Assembly: GCF_016735685.1 (NCBI RefSeq) | Contig: NZ_JAERRA010000001.1 | Span: forward strand, 1,488,001 to 1,552,000 | Source: Piscinibacter lacus | Lineage (GTDB): Bacteria; Pseudomonadota; Gammaproteobacteria; Burkholderiales; Burkholderiaceae_C | Direction of reading: 5' to 3' | DNA length: 64,000 nt | Shown: one piece after another, positions 29,219 to 43,482 of the stretch | How positions within the stretch are numbered: position 1 is the stretch's first letter | Layout of the letters: the number at the start of each line of letters is the position of its first letter | The notes under the pieces: model-generated | Told to the model about the DNA's origin: nothing | The model's input: the letters and a program-made list of their open reading frames with translations, nothing else | The model's database searches: none | Made by a program: the position numbers and the translations under genes

Positions 29219-30841
29219 TCAGGGCGAGGGGGTATTGGCGGCCTGGCCCTCGGCCGGTACCCGCTCCATCACGCCCAGATTGAGCACGGGGTCTTGCACC
29301 CGCACGCGGAAACTTGCGCTGAAGGCCGGCGCGCCGGGCCGGGCGACCCAGTCTGCGACCGAGGCCCAGTCGATCACGTACTGGATGGGCGAGCCGACGA
29401 TGTAGTCGTCGCGCACATCGCCCGAGCTGCGCAGCACCTTGAGCGCTTCGGGATTGACCTTGCCGTCCAGGTTGATCGTGCGGTCATGGAAATAGCCCAG
29501 GGTGCCGGTCTGCACCGCGCCCACCCAGACCTCGGGCGGCACATGCTCGCCCACCCATTCGGCCACCTGGCGGTGCATGTGCTGCTCGCCATGGTTCCAG
29601 TGCATGCGGGCATTGTTCAGGGCAAGTCCGCAGGCCATCAGCAGGCCCAGCCCGAGCAGCGGCCGCAGGGCAGGGCGCTGCTTGAGCAGGCTGTGGCCCA
29701 GCACGCCCAGCAGCACGACCAACATCGGCCACAGCAGCACGCTGAGCACCGAGAAATAGCGCGGGATGAAGTGCGCCGCACCAAAGAAGAGACCGTAGTA
29801 GCCGACCACGCCGCCCAGGAAGAGCGTGCCGCCCAGCAGCACGCGCCGCATGCCGACGCCGCGGCCACGCGACCAGCGCTCGAAGCCCAGCAGCACGATG
29901 GCCACCAGCAGCGGCCCGAGCACCCAGACGGCCAGGCTGCGCTCGATCGAGCCGGGGATGGGCAGCACCGCGATCATCGCCTCCAGCAGATTGGCCGGCA
30001 CCACCGGCAGGTTCTGCCCCAGGGCTGCGTTGTGCGACTGGGCGCTGCCGCTGATCGGCACGATCGAGCCGAAATAGAGTTTGTTGTGGATCAGCCAGGG
30101 CGAGGCGGCCAGCAGCGAGGCGCTGCCTGCGATCACCGCATCGCGCAGCCGGCGCAGCGGGCCGCCGCCGGCCGGGCCGCCGATCAGCACATGGGCGGCC
30201 AGCAGGCCGCCGATGAAGAAGACCGCGTCGTTGCGGGCCAGGAAGACCAGGCCCAGCACCAGGCCCAGCACGATGCTCTCGCGCGTGCTGGCCGGCCGCG
30301 TGGCCTGGGCGGCGGTCTGGCGCAGGTAGACCAGCAGGGCCAGCAGCACCGCCAGGTGATAGAGGCCGGTTTCCAGGCCATTGCTGCTGTGCGCCGTGAT
30401 GGCGTAGCCACACAGCCACAGGCCGGCGCCCAGCCCCGCAAGCAGCGGGGCTTGCGGCAGATCGTCCGCCAGGCGGCGGATCAGCTTGGCCATGGCCCAG
30501 GCGGCCAGCAGGGCCTGCAGCGTCGAGAGCAGGGCAACGCCGGCGATCGCGAGCATCTTGTCCCCGCCCGCCAGGCCGTGCAGGGCGGCGAAGAGGAAGG
30601 TGGCGAGCGGCTGCACGCCGTTGGTGGGCATGGTGCCCTCGGCCGTCGACAGGCCCAGGCCGAGCGCGAAGTTGCGCGCCACCGTCTGCATCAGGTAGCC
30701 GTCTTCCGACAGGAACTGCCAGTAAATCCGGTCCGGCCAATCCGCGAGGGGAAACAAGCGCATCAGGCCGCCGACGATGAACAGCAGGGCGATGGCGCCC
30801 ACAGCCATGCCATGCATCGTGCGGGGTCGGGTTTCGGTCAT
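29219..30841 (-). CDS. Polytopic glycosyltransferase-like (GT-C type) membrane protein
   Basis: A 540-aa protein with roughly ten or more hydrophobic segments and a soluble C-terminal domain of about 120 residues. After the first membrane helix, [19 protein letters not shown] (residues 44-62) places an acidic Glu-Asp pair where GT-C enzymes have their catalytic loop. PTNGVQPL follows. GT-C enzymes use polyprenyl-phosphate sugars as donors on the periplasmic side. This suits an operon that also encodes a DprE1/DprE2-like pair and a flippase-like protein. The acceptor is unknown. It is the first gene of the operon. The start [11 protein letters not shown] is used because the longer frame is low-complexity. 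Confidence 0.7.
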   Translation of the reverse strand: MTETRPRTMHGMAVGAIALLFIVGGLMRLFPLADWPDRIYWQFLSEDGYLMQTVARNFALGLGLSTAEGTMPTNGVQPLATFLFAALHGLAGGDKMLAIAGVALLSTLQALLAAWAMAKLIRRLADDLPQAPLLAGLGAGLWLCGYAITAHSSNGLETGLYHLAVLLALLVYLRQTAAQATRPASTRESIVLGLVLGLVFLARNDAVFFIGGLLAAHVLIGGPAGGGPLRRLRDAVIAGSASLLAASPWLIHNKLYFGSIVPISGSAQSHNAALGQNLPVVPANLLEAMIAVLPIPGSIERSLAVWVLGPLLVAIVLLGFERWSRGRGVGMRRVLLGGTLFLGGVVGYYGLFFGAAHFIPRYFSVLSVLLWPMLVVLLGVLGHSLLKQRPALRPLLGLGLLMACGLALNNARMHWNHGEQHMHRQVAEWVGEHVPPEVWVGAVQTGTLGYFHDRTINLDGKVNPEALKVLRSSGDVRDDYIVGSPIQYVIDWASVADWVARPGAPAFSASFRVRVQDPVLNLGVMERVPAEGQAANTPSP

Positions 30842-31064
30842 GGTGCGAATGAGGGACGGGGCCGGTCGCTTGGGGCGCAGGCACTGTATCGCAAGGCCTG
30901 TGCCGGACCGATGACGCCGCGGCCCGGCGACACGCCGTCCAGCGCGGCGCGGCTGGCGGCCCCGCGCCGCGGCCGGTGGCCCATCCTGGGGACAATGCGC
31001 GCCGCGAGCGCCTGCCCGGCACCGCCCCTTTTTGCCAACGCGCCTGAGCGCAGACCCACCGTCC
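30842..31064. other. Divergent promoter region between the glycosylation operon and parC
   Basis: A 223-bp gap expected to hold the promoter of the minus-strand operon and that of parC. Nothing definite was recognised beyond a minus-strand TACAGT near 30885, which could be a -10 element. Confidence 0.35.
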
Positions 31065-33389
<2,325 letters not shown>

Positions 33390-33508
33390 GCCGCCCCGGC
33401 TGCGGCGGCCCCGGTTGCGGCGGCGCAGCAGGGGCAGGGCCAAGACGGGGGCAGGACGGCACAATAGGGGGTTCCGATGCGTACCGCCCCGCCCGAGAAG
33501 CCCTGCCC

Positions 33509-34921
33509 ATGAGTGCACGCACCCTTTACGACAAGCTCTGGGATGAGCACGTCGTCCACACCGAGGACGACGGCACCGCCGTCCTCTACATCGACCGCCA
33601 CCTCGTCCACGAGGTCACCAGCCCGCAGGCCTTCGAAGGCCTGAACCTGGCCGGCCGCAAGGTCTGGCGCATCTCCGCCAACCTGGCGGTGAGCGACCAT
33701 AACGTGCCGACCACCGACCGCCGCGAAGGCATTGCCGACCCGGTCTCGCGCCTGCAAGTCGACACGCTCGACAAGAACTGCGATGCCCACGGCATCACCC
33801 AGTTCAAGATGAGCGACCGCCGCCAGGGCATCGTGCACGTCATCGGCCCCGAGCAGGGCGCGACCCTGCCCGGCATGACGGTGGTCTGCGGTGACAGCCA
33901 CACCAGCACCCACGGCGCCTTCGGCGCACTGGCCCATGGCATCGGCACCTCCGAAGTCGAGCATGTGCTGGCCACCCAGACCCTGCTGGCCAAGAAGGCC
34001 AAGAACATGTTGGTCAAGGTGGAGGGCACGCTGTCCAAGGGCTGCAGCGCCAAGGACATCGTGCTGGCCATCATCGGCAAGATTGGCACGGCCGGCGGCA
34101 CGGGCTACACCATCGAATTCGCCGGCTCGGCCATCCGCGCCCTGAGCATGGAAGGCCGCATGACCGTCTGCAACATGGCCATCGAGGGCGGCGCCCGCGC
34201 CGGCCTGGTGGCGGTGGACGAGACCACGATCGCCTATGTGAAGGGCCGGCCCTTCACGCCGACCGGCGTCGAATGGGAGCAGGCCGTGGCCTATTGGCGC
34301 ACCCTGCACAGCGATCCGGGTGCGCACTTCGACCATGTCGTCGAACTGGACGCGAGCCAGATCCGCCCGCAGGTGACCTGGGGCACCTCGCCCGAGATGG
34401 TGCTGTCCATCGAGGACCGCGTGCCCGATCCGGACAAGGAAAAGGACGCCGTCAAGCGTGGCGCCCTGGAGCGCGCCCTGGCCTACATGGCGCTGGAGCC
34501 CAACAAACCGCTGGCCGACATCCGCATTGACAAGGTCTTCATCGGCTCCTGCACCAACAGCCGGATCGAGGACCTGCGCGAGGCCGCCGCCGTGGTGCGC
34601 CGCGTTGGCGGCCGCATCGCGTCGAACGTCAAGCTGGCCCTGGTGGTGCCGGGCTCGGGCCTGGTCAAGGCCCAGGCCGAGGCCGAGGGCCTGGACGCGG
34701 TCTTCAAGGCCGCCGGCTTCGACTGGCGCGAGCCCGGCTGCTCGATGTGCCTGGCGATGAATGCCGATCGGCTGGAGCCGGGCGAGCGCTGCGCCTCGAC
34801 CAGCAACCGCAATTTCGAAGGTCGCCAGGGCGCCGGCGGCCGCACCCACCTCGTCAGCCCGGCCATGGCGGCTGCGGCGGCGCTGGCGGGTCATTTCGTC
34901 GATGTGCGCCGTGTGGCCTGA
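33509..34921 (+). CDS. leuC: 3-isopropylmalate dehydratase large subunit
   Basis: With LeuD, isomerises 2-isopropylmalate to 3-isopropylmalate in leucine synthesis. It is 470 aa. The N-terminus is [30 protein letters not shown] follows in two parts near residue 130. The three 4Fe-4S ligands are in FIGSCTNSR and GCSMCLAMN. The start [11 protein letters not shown] is chosen by family; the open frame continues more than 4 kb upstream through parC and beyond, by chance. A CACAAT at about 33459-33464 could be part of the promoter. Confidence 0.97.
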   Translation: MSARTLYDKLWDEHVVHTEDDGTAVLYIDRHLVHEVTSPQAFEGLNLAGRKVWRISANLAVSDHNVPTTDRREGIADPVSRLQVDTLDKNCDAHGITQFKMSDRRQGIVHVIGPEQGATLPGMTVVCGDSHTSTHGAFGALAHGIGTSEVEHVLATQTLLAKKAKNMLVKVEGTLSKGCSAKDIVLAIIGKIGTAGGTGYTIEFAGSAIRALSMEGRMTVCNMAIEGGARAGLVAVDETTIAYVKGRPFTPTGVEWEQAVAYWRTLHSDPGAHFDHVVELDASQIRPQVTWGTSPEMVLSIEDRVPDPDKEKDAVKRGALERALAYMALEPNKPLADIRIDKVFIGSCTNSRIEDLREAAAVVRRVGGRIASNVKLALVVPGSGLVKAQAEAEGLDAVFKAAGFDWREPGCSMCLAMNADRLEPGERCASTSNRNFEGRQGAGGRTHLVSPAMAAAAALAGHFVDVRRVA

Positions 34922-34957
34922 GACCTGTTTCCCCTTTTGATCCCGGAGGACCTGACC

Positions 34958-35083
34958 ATGAACAAGATCGTGCTGATGCTGCTTGCCGCCTTTGCGCTGT
35001 CCGCCTGCAACACCATTGCCGGCGTCGGCAAGGACGTGCAGAAGGCGGGCGAGGTCGTCGAAGACGCCGCCAAGAAGAAGTGA
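34958..35083 (+). CDS. Entericidin A/B-family small lipoprotein
   Basis: A 41-aa peptide, [17 protein letters not shown] plus a charged tail ending in AAKKK. The signal peptide ends in a lipobox (LSAC) with the lipidated Cys at 17. The mature part is about 25 residues and amphipathic ([16 protein letters not shown]), as in entericidins, which belong to a toxin/antidote family of cell-envelope lipoproteins. GGAGGA sits about 7 nt before the ATG, a strong ribosome-binding site. It lies between leuC and leuD, a location also seen in other Burkholderiales. A role in leucine synthesis is not implied. Confidence 0.85.
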   Translation: MNKIVLMLLAAFALSACNTIAGVGKDVQKAGEVVEDAAKKK

Positions 35084-35135
35084 AGCCCGGGCGGGGCCGC
35101 TGCGGTCCCGCCCACCCCCCTCCAGCGAGCAAGCC

Positions 35136-35786
35136 GTGCAAGCCTTCCGTGTGCATCAGGGCGTGGTGGCGCCCATCGACCGCGAAAACGTCGACACCGA
35201 CGCCATCATCCCCAAGCAGTTCCTGAAGTCGATCCAGCGCAGCGGCTTCGGCATCAACCTGTTCGACGAATGGCGCTATGCCGAGCCCTGGCGCGAAGGC
35301 CAGGACCAGACCACGCGCCGGCCGAACCCGGACTTCGTGCTCAACCAACCGCGCTACCAGGGTGCTTCGGTGCTGCTGGCGCGGCAGAACTTCGGCTGCG
35401 GCTCCAGCCGCGAGCATGCGCCCTGGGCCATCGAGCAGTTCGGCTTCCGTGCGCTGATCGCGCCGAGCTTTGCCGACATCTTCTTCAACAACTGCTTCAA
35501 GAACGGCCTGCTGCCCATCGTGCTGCCCGAAGCCCAGGTGGCCCGGCTGTTCGACGAAGTGGCCGCCTTCCCCGGCTACAGCCTGACGGTGGACCTGGAG
35601 CGTCAGGTCGTCGTCAAGCCCGACGGCGTGGAGCTGCCCTTCGAGGTGCAGCCCTTCCGCAAGTTCTGCCTGCTCAACGGCTTCGACGACATCGGCCTGA
35701 CCCTGCGCCATGCCGAGAAGATCAAGGCCTTTGAAGCCGAGCGCCTTGTCACCAAGCCCTGGCTGGCCCACCGCCTGCCGGGCTGA
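35136..35786 (+). CDS. leuD: 3-isopropylmalate dehydratase small subunit
   Basis: Small subunit of isopropylmalate isomerase, 216 aa. It has the family start [17 protein letters not shown], then [14 protein letters not shown], and [14 protein letters not shown] (near residue 85). The start is read as GTG at 35136, because this gives the normal MQAF N-terminus and no ATG is nearby. The ribosome-binding site is weak. The upstream frame extension overlaps the entericidin gene and is rejected. Confidence 0.95.
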   Translation: MQAFRVHQGVVAPIDRENVDTDAIIPKQFLKSIQRSGFGINLFDEWRYAEPWREGQDQTTRRPNPDFVLNQPRYQGASVLLARQNFGCGSSREHAPWAIEQFGFRALIAPSFADIFFNNCFKNGLLPIVLPEAQVARLFDEVAAFPGYSLTVDLERQVVVKPDGVELPFEVQPFRKFCLLNGFDDIGLTLRHAEKIKAFEAERLVTKPWLAHRLPG

Positions 35787-35870
35787 GGCCCGCCGGCGCA
35801 CCCGGCCGGCCCGGCCGGTCCCCTGGCGCGGCTGCGGCCGTCCACGCCCCTACACGAACGAGTGGTTCTG

Positions 35871-36962
<1,092 letters not shown>

Positions 36963-37060
36963 TCCGCTGGCGAATCCGCCCGGGTCTCCAGACCGTATTC
37001 CCCGGCCAAGAACACAAGGCGGCAAGCCGCTGCACGCTGCGCACGCAGAAGGACACAAAC

Positions 37061-38197
37061 ATGGCACAAGCAAGGGTTGGCCTCGTCGGATGGCGGGGCA
37101 TGGTGGGTTCGGTCCTGATGGACCGCATGCAGGCCGAGGGCGATTTCGCCCTCATCGAGCCCTTGTTCTTCAGCACCAGCAATGCCGGCGGCGCCGCCCC
37201 GGCCGGGCTGGCCAAGAACGAGACCCAGCTCTTCGACGCCTTCGACCTCGAGGCCCTCAGGCGCTGCGACATCGTGCTGACCTGCCAGGGCGGCGACTAC
37301 ACCAGCGAGGTCTTTCCCAAGCTGCGCGCCGCCGGCTGGAACGGCCACTGGATCGATGCGGCCTCGACGCTGCGCATGAAGGACGATGCGGTCATCGTGC
37401 TCGACCCGGTCAACCTGCCGGTCATCAAGAACGCGCTGGCCCGGGGCGGCAAGAACTGGATCGGCGGCAACTGCACCGTCAGCTGCATGCTGATGGGCGT
37501 GGGCGCGCTCTACAAGGCCGGCCTGGTCGAGTGGATGAGCACCCAGACCTACCAGGCCGCCAGCGGCGGCGGTGCGCAGCACATGCGCGAGCTGCTGACC
37601 CAGTACGGCACGCTGAATGCCGAGGTGCGCAGCCTGCTGGACGACCCGAAGAGCGCCATCCTGGAGATCGACCGCAAGATCATCGCCAAGCAGCGGTCCT
37701 TGAGCGCTGCCGAGACCGCGAACTTCGGCGTGCCGCTGGGCGGCTCGCTGATCCCCTGGATCGACAAGGATCTGGGCAACGGGATGTCGAAGGAAGAATG
37801 GAAGGGCGGCGCCGAGACCAACAAGATCCTCGGCCAGGGCGAGGGCTTCGGCACGCCGGCCGTGCCGGTCGACGGCTTCTGCGTGCGCATCGGTGCCATG
37901 CGCTGCCACAGCCAGGCCCTGACCTTCAAGCTGAAGAAGGATGTGCCGCTGGCCGACCTCGAGGCCATGATCGCGGCCGACAACGCCTGGGTGAAGCTGG
38001 TGCCCAACACCCGTGAGGCCACCCTCCAGGACCTGACCCCGGTTGCCGTCACCGGCACCCTGACCATCCCGGTCGGCCGCCTGCGCAAGATGGCCATGGG
38101 CCCCGAGTACCTGGGCGCCTTCACGATTGGTGACCAACTGCTCTGGGGCGCAGCCGAGCCGCTGCGCCGTATGCTGCGCCTGCTGGTCGAAGCTTGA
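37061..38197 (+). CDS. asd: Aspartate-semialdehyde dehydrogenase
   Basis: Reduces aspartyl phosphate to the semialdehyde, the branch point to lysine/diaminopimelate, threonine and methionine. It is 378 aa, the longer proteobacterial type. [15 protein letters not shown] (6-20) binds NADP. The catalytic Cys is in [12 protein letters not shown], and the active-site His and Arg are in [17 protein letters not shown]-type ribosome-binding site AAGGA lies 7 nt before the ATG. It sits between leuB and fimV, as in many proteobacteria. Confidence 0.97.
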   Translation: MAQARVGLVGWRGMVGSVLMDRMQAEGDFALIEPLFFSTSNAGGAAPAGLAKNETQLFDAFDLEALRRCDIVLTCQGGDYTSEVFPKLRAAGWNGHWIDAASTLRMKDDAVIVLDPVNLPVIKNALARGGKNWIGGNCTVSCMLMGVGALYKAGLVEWMSTQTYQAASGGGAQHMRELLTQYGTLNAEVRSLLDDPKSAILEIDRKIIAKQRSLSAAETANFGVPLGGSLIPWIDKDLGNGMSKEEWKGGAETNKILGQGEGFGTPAVPVDGFCVRIGAMRCHSQALTFKLKKDVPLADLEAMIAADNAWVKLVPNTREATLQDLTPVAVTGTLTIPVGRLRKMAMGPEYLGAFTIGDQLLWGAAEPLRRMLRLLVEA

Positions 38198-38244
38198 ATC
38201 CCCTGCGCGGACCGGCGGAGACCCCATCCCGGGAGCTGAGCCTC

Positions 38245-40656
38245 ATGTCGACACCTCATCCGAAGCCTTCACAACGCATCCTGGCGGCCCTGGCGGCGGC
38301 CCTGCTCGTGACGGTTGCCGTCCTGCCGGCCGAGGTGAAGGCGCTTTCGCTCGGTCGCTTGTCGCTCAAGTCCGGCCAGGGCGAGCCGCTGCGGGCCGAG
38401 CTGGACCTCGTTCGGCTGCGGGCCGAGGAGGAGGCCACGCTGAAGGCCCGCCTGGCCGATGCCAACGCCTACCAGGCGGCCGGTGCCACCTTGCAGGCGC
38501 CGCTGCGGGGCTTGCAGTTCTCGCTGCAACGCCGCGAGGACGGCCGGCCCTATCTGCAGATCGTCGGCAGCGAGGCCCTGACCGAGGACACGCTCGACCT
38601 GATCATCGAGGTCGAGTCGGCGCGCGGACGCGTCGTCCGCGACTACACCCTGAGGCTGGAGCCCGGGCGCAAGCCGCCCGCCGCTGCGCCGGCACCCGCG
38701 CCTGCCCCTGCACCGCAGGCTGCGCAACAAGCGGCACCGCCGGCCGAGGCGGCCCCGGTCGCCGTTCCGCCGGGTGAGGAGGAGGTCGCGGCCCTGCAGG
38801 CCGCGCCTGCGTCCACCTTGTCAGGCCTGGCGCTGGCGCGTCTGCCGCGCGGCGCGACCTTGGACCAGATGATGGCCGCGCTGCTGCGCGCCAACCCCGA
38901 GGCCTTCATCAACGGCAACATCAACAAGCTGCGCGCAGGCGCGGTGCTGGTGGTGCCGCCGCGCGAGCAGATCCTGGCCTTCGACCGCGCCGAGGCGCGC
39001 AAGCTGGTGGCCGAGCGCAGCGTCGACCAGGCCCTGCTGCCGCCTGCCGAGCTGCCGCCCGCCGCGGCCCCGGCGGCGCCCGTGGCGGAGCCGGTGCCCC
39101 CGGCCGCGCTGCCCGTGGTCGAGGTTCCTGCCGCGCCGCCGCCTGCCGCCGCGCCGCCCCTCGATGAAGCGCCGCCTGTGGCGCCTGCGCCGGTCGAGCC
39201 GCCTGCGCCCGCACCCGCGCCCGTGGAGCCGCCCGCGCCTGCCCCGGCCGAAGCGCCTGCAGCCGTCCAGCCGCCGCCCGCCCCGGCGGCCGATGGGGCT
39301 GCGCCGGCCGAGCCTGCCGACTTCGGGGCCGCCCTGCGCTGGGGCCTGCCCCTGCTGATCGCCCTGGGCCTGGGCTTCTGGGCCTTGCGTCGCCGCCCCG
39401 CGACGGCCGGCGCCGAGACGGCAGCCGCCGCGCCGGTGGCGACGCCGGTTCAGGCGCCTTCTGAACCGGAAGCGCCGGCTGGATCGGCTGCCCTGGCTGA
39501 GCCTGAAGCGCCCGCGGCGCGGGCCGAGCCCGTCGCGCCCCCGCAAGCGCCCGAGCCCGATCCGGTTGCGCTGCCCGCAGCGCGGGTGCCTGCCGCACCC
39601 GCCCCGCAGGCTGAGCCGGAGCCGGAGCCCGAGCCCGCGATTGCACTGGAAGCCGAGCCCGTGCCGGAACCCGAGCCGGAGCCGGAGCCTGTCCCCGAGC
39701 CCGAGCCCGAGCCCGAGCCCGAACAGCCGGCCCCCGCGCCGCAGCCGCCGGCAAGCTCCGCCCCCACCGAAGCCGAGCCCGAGCCGCTGATCCTCGCCGG
39801 CATGGCCCTGGACGAGCCGCAGCCCGCCCCGCCGCCTGCCGATCCGCCCGAGGCCCTCCAGCCGCTCGACGAGGTGCTCGCTCCGCCCGCGCCCGCCGCG
39901 AACGAGGGCGCCGCAAGCACAGCCCCCCAGGCCTGGTCGCTTTTCGAACCCATGGCCGGCGCAGCCCTGCCGCCCTCGCAGCCTCTGCCGGTCGAGGAGG
40001 TCTCGCCCTTCGAGCTGATCGCCACGCCGCGCAAGCCGCCGCAGGATGAGCTGCTCGAACTGCCCATGCAGTTCTCGCTGCAGGACCTGGATGCCCAGGG
40101 CGATGTCGACCCGGTGGCCGAGGCCGAGGTCTACCTGGGCTACGGCCGCGACATGCAGGCCGAGGAGATCCTGAAGGAGGCCCTGAGCCTGGACCCGGAC
40201 AGCCTGCCGCTGCGCATGAAGCTGCTGGAAATCCACGCCCTGCGCCGCGACCTGCCGGCTTTCGAGAGCCTGGCGCGCGACATCTTCGAGACCACCGGCG
40301 AGGACCATGAAGCCTGGTGGCAGACCCAGCGCCTGGGTGCCGAGCTGGAGCCCGACCATCCGCTCTACCAGCCCGGTGCGCGTCCGGCGGCCGAGCCTCC
40401 GGCCCGGCCCGGCCTGCCCTGGTCCGAACCGGCCGCTTCCGGCATGGACCTGGACCTGGGCGAGGACGTACTGCCCGCCCTGGCCGGCCCCGAGGCCGAG
40501 GGCCTGAACCGCAAGCTGGAGCTGGCCGAGGAGTTCCTCGCCATCGGCGACCGCGAGGGCGCGGCCGAGCTGGCCGAGGAGGTGCTGCGTGCGGGCGACG
40601 CCAGCCAGCAAGCCCGCGCCGAGGCCCTGCTGGTCCGGCTGGAGCCCGGCCGCTGA
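38245..40656 (+). CDS. fimV: FimV/TspA-type pilus assembly and polar organiser protein
   Basis: An 803-aa envelope protein. A signal segment (about 12-33) is followed by the conserved N-terminal FimV domain (LSLGRLSLKSGQGEPLRAE, about 35-145). A LysM-like peptidoglycan-binding region lies at about 192-250 (LPRGATLDQMMAALLRANPEAF, split). A long Pro/Ala-rich linker precedes one membrane helix at about 365-382 (WGLPLLIALGLGFWAL). A Glu/Pro-rich cytoplasmic linker comes next, then the C-terminal TPR-like FimV domain (about 605-803, with EAEVYLGYGRDMQAEEIL). FimV supports type IV pili and polar localisation. It follows asd and overlaps the proposed truA start. No other pilus gene is nearby. Confidence 0.88.
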   Translation: MSTPHPKPSQRILAALAAALLVTVAVLPAEVKALSLGRLSLKSGQGEPLRAELDLVRLRAEEEATLKARLADANAYQAAGATLQAPLRGLQFSLQRREDGRPYLQIVGSEALTEDTLDLIIEVESARGRVVRDYTLRLEPGRKPPAAAPAPAPAPAPQAAQQAAPPAEAAPVAVPPGEEEVAALQAAPASTLSGLALARLPRGATLDQMMAALLRANPEAFINGNINKLRAGAVLVVPPREQILAFDRAEARKLVAERSVDQALLPPAELPPAAAPAAPVAEPVPPAALPVVEVPAAPPPAAAPPLDEAPPVAPAPVEPPAPAPAPVEPPAPAPAEAPAAVQPPPAPAADGAAPAEPADFGAALRWGLPLLIALGLGFWALRRRPATAGAETAAAAPVATPVQAPSEPEAPAGSAALAEPEAPAARAEPVAPPQAPEPDPVALPAARVPAAPAPQAEPEPEPEPAIALEAEPVPEPEPEPEPVPEPEPEPEPEQPAPAPQPPASSAPTEAEPEPLILAGMALDEPQPAPPPADPPEALQPLDEVLAPPAPAANEGAASTAPQAWSLFEPMAGAALPPSQPLPVEEVSPFELIATPRKPPQDELLELPMQFSLQDLDAQGDVDPVAEAEVYLGYGRDMQAEEILKEALSLDPDSLPLRMKLLEIHALRRDLPAFESLARDIFETTGEDHEAWWQTQRLGAELEPDHPLYQPGARPAAEPPARPGLPWSEPAASGMDLDLGEDVLPALAGPEAEGLNRKLELAEEFLAIGDREGAAELAEEVLRAGDASQQARAEALLVRLEPGR
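39610..39790 (+). repeat. Glu-Pro hexanucleotide tandem repeats inside fimV
   Basis: Imperfect tandem GAGCCC/GAGCCG units encode runs of Glu-Pro, for example PEPEPEPEP, with short interruptions (about residues 455-515 of FimV). Acidic linkers of this kind are typical of FimV. Such short DNA repeats can gain or lose units by slippage. Confidence 0.8.
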
Positions 40657-41477
40657 GCACGCTGCCCGCGTCCTGCGAGGAAGCCGCCCCGGCCGGACGC
40701 CTGGCCCTGGGCCTGAGCTACCGCGGCAGCGCCTACCTCGGCTGGCAGAGCCAGCCCGGCGGGCAGACGGTGCAGGACCGGCTCGAAGCGGCCCTGGCCA
40801 CCTTCGCGGCGCGGCCGGTGCGCACCGCCTGCGCCGGCCGCACCGATGCGGGCGTGCACGGCCTGAACCAAGTCGTGCACTTCGATGCGCCGGTGGCCCG
40901 CGAGCCTTTCTCCTGGGTGCGCGGGACCAACCGCTACCTGCCGCCCGACATCGCCGTGCAGTGGTGCCAGCCGGTGCCGGCCGATTTCGACGCGCGCCGC
41001 CATGCGCGCGGCCGGCGCTATGCCTACTTGCTGCGCGAATCGGTGGCCCGGCCGGCGCTGGAGGCCGGTCTGGTCGGCTGGGTCTTCCGCCCGCTGGACC
41101 AGGCGGCGATGGAGGCCGCCGCCGCCCACCTGATCGGCACGCATGACTTCAGCGCCTTCCGCGCGGCGGGCTGCCAGGCCCTTTCGCCGGTCAAGGAGAT
41201 GCGCCGCATCGCGATCACGCGGCGCGGCGCGCTGTGGCGCTTCGAGGTCGAGGCCAGCGCCTTCCTGCACCACATGGTCCGCAACCTGATGGGCTGCCTC
41301 GTTGCGGTGGGGCAGGGCAGCCGCCCGCCGGACTGGATGGCCGAGGTGCTGGCCAGCCGTTCGCGCGAGCGCGCCGCGCCGACCTTTGCCCCGGACGGCC
41401 TCTACTTCCTCGGCCCGGTCTACGATGCCGCGCTGGGCCTGCCCGAACACAATGCCTCGATCGACTGGCTGCCCTGA
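40653..41477 (+). CDS. truA: tRNA pseudouridine(38-40) synthase, probable CTG start
   Basis: Makes pseudouridine at positions 38-40 of tRNA anticodon arms, 274 aa. The family start is LALGLSYRGSAYLGWQ. The catalytic Asp is in CAGRTDAGVHG. RYAYLL, HDFSAFRAAGCQA and FLHHMVRNLMG follow. No ATG, GTG or TTG occurs in frame between a GTG 336 nt inside fimV and the conserved domain. A CTG at 40653 overlaps the fimV stop (CTGA) and has GGAG 8 nt upstream (40641-40644), so it is taken as the start. The protein itself is secure, but the start is inference. It is coupled to fimV and followed by trpF. Confidence 0.85.
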   Translation: MSTLPASCEEAAPAGRLALGLSYRGSAYLGWQSQPGGQTVQDRLEAALATFAARPVRTACAGRTDAGVHGLNQVVHFDAPVAREPFSWVRGTNRYLPPDIAVQWCQPVPADFDARRHARGRRYAYLLRESVARPALEAGLVGWVFRPLDQAAMEAAAAHLIGTHDFSAFRAAGCQALSPVKEMRRIAITRRGALWRFEVEASAFLHHMVRNLMGCLVAVGQGSRPPDWMAEVLASRSRERAAPTFAPDGLYFLGPVYDAALGLPEHNASIDWLP

Positions 41478-41487
41478 GGGGCGGCGC

Positions 41488-42177
41488 ATGTCGCCGGTCC
41501 TGCCGCCCGTCTTTTCCTTCCCCATGCCCCATCGCACCCGCATCAAGATCTGCGGCCTGACCCGCGAGGCCGATGTCGACGCCGCCGTGGCTGCCGGCGC
41601 TGACGCGCTGGGCTTCGTCTTCTATGCGAAGAGCCCGCGCGCCGTCAGCGTCGCCCGCGCCGCCGAGCTGGCGCGGCGCCTGCCGCCCTTCGTCACGCCG
41701 GTCGGGCTGTTCGTGAACGCCGGGCCGGCGGAGATTGCCGCGGCCTGCGACGCCATCCCCACCCTGCTGCTGCAATTCCACGGCGACGAGGACCGCGCCG
41801 CCTGCGAAGCTCCCGGTCGGCCCTACCTGCGGGCGGCCCGGATGGGGCCGGGTTTCGCTTTGCTAGACTTTGCTCAGCAATTTCCCAGCGCCCAGGCCCT
41901 GCTGCTCGACGCCCATGTCGACGGCTATGGTGGTGGCGGAAAGGTCTTCGATTGGTCACTCATTCCAGCAAGCGCGCCCTGTCCGCTCGTTTTGTCTGGT
42001 GGGTTGAATCCTGCCAACGTGATCGATGGGGTGGAGCGCGTGCGGCCTTGGGCCGTTGACGTGAGCTCCGGCGTCGAGGTGGGCAAAGGCATCAAGGATG
42101 CCGATGCGATGCACCGCTTCTGCGACGCCGTCCGATGCGCCGATGCGCGCCTGCATGTAGCAGGCGCGACCGGCTGA
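41488..42177 (+). CDS. trpF: Phosphoribosylanthranilate isomerase
   Basis: Third step of the tryptophan branch from chorismate, an Amadori rearrangement in a TIM barrel. It is 229 aa. [14 protein letters not shown] contains the catalytic Cys, [13 protein letters not shown] follows, and [18 protein letters not shown] holds the catalytic Asp and phosphate-binding residues. LSGGLNP and [14 protein letters not shown] follow. The start at 41488 (MSPVLPPV) is preferred because GAGGGG lies just upstream. An ATG at 41524 ([11 protein letters not shown]) gives a more typical length but has no ribosome-binding site. It is separated from trpB by 24 nt. Confidence 0.92.
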   Translation: MSPVLPPVFSFPMPHRTRIKICGLTREADVDAAVAAGADALGFVFYAKSPRAVSVARAAELARRLPPFVTPVGLFVNAGPAEIAAACDAIPTLLLQFHGDEDRAACEAPGRPYLRAARMGPGFALLDFAQQFPSAQALLLDAHVDGYGGGGKVFDWSLIPASAPCPLVLSGGLNPANVIDGVERVRPWAVDVSSGVEVGKGIKDADAMHRFCDAVRCADARLHVAGATG

Positions 42178-42201
42178 ACCCTCGATCGAAAGCACCCCAT
42201 C

Positions 42202-43478
<1,277 letters not shown>

Positions 43479-43482
<4 letters not shown>

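Noticed and set aside
39600..39790. Short direct repeats resembling an array
   Set aside because: They are 6-bp coding repeats in fimV with no spacers, so not CRISPR.
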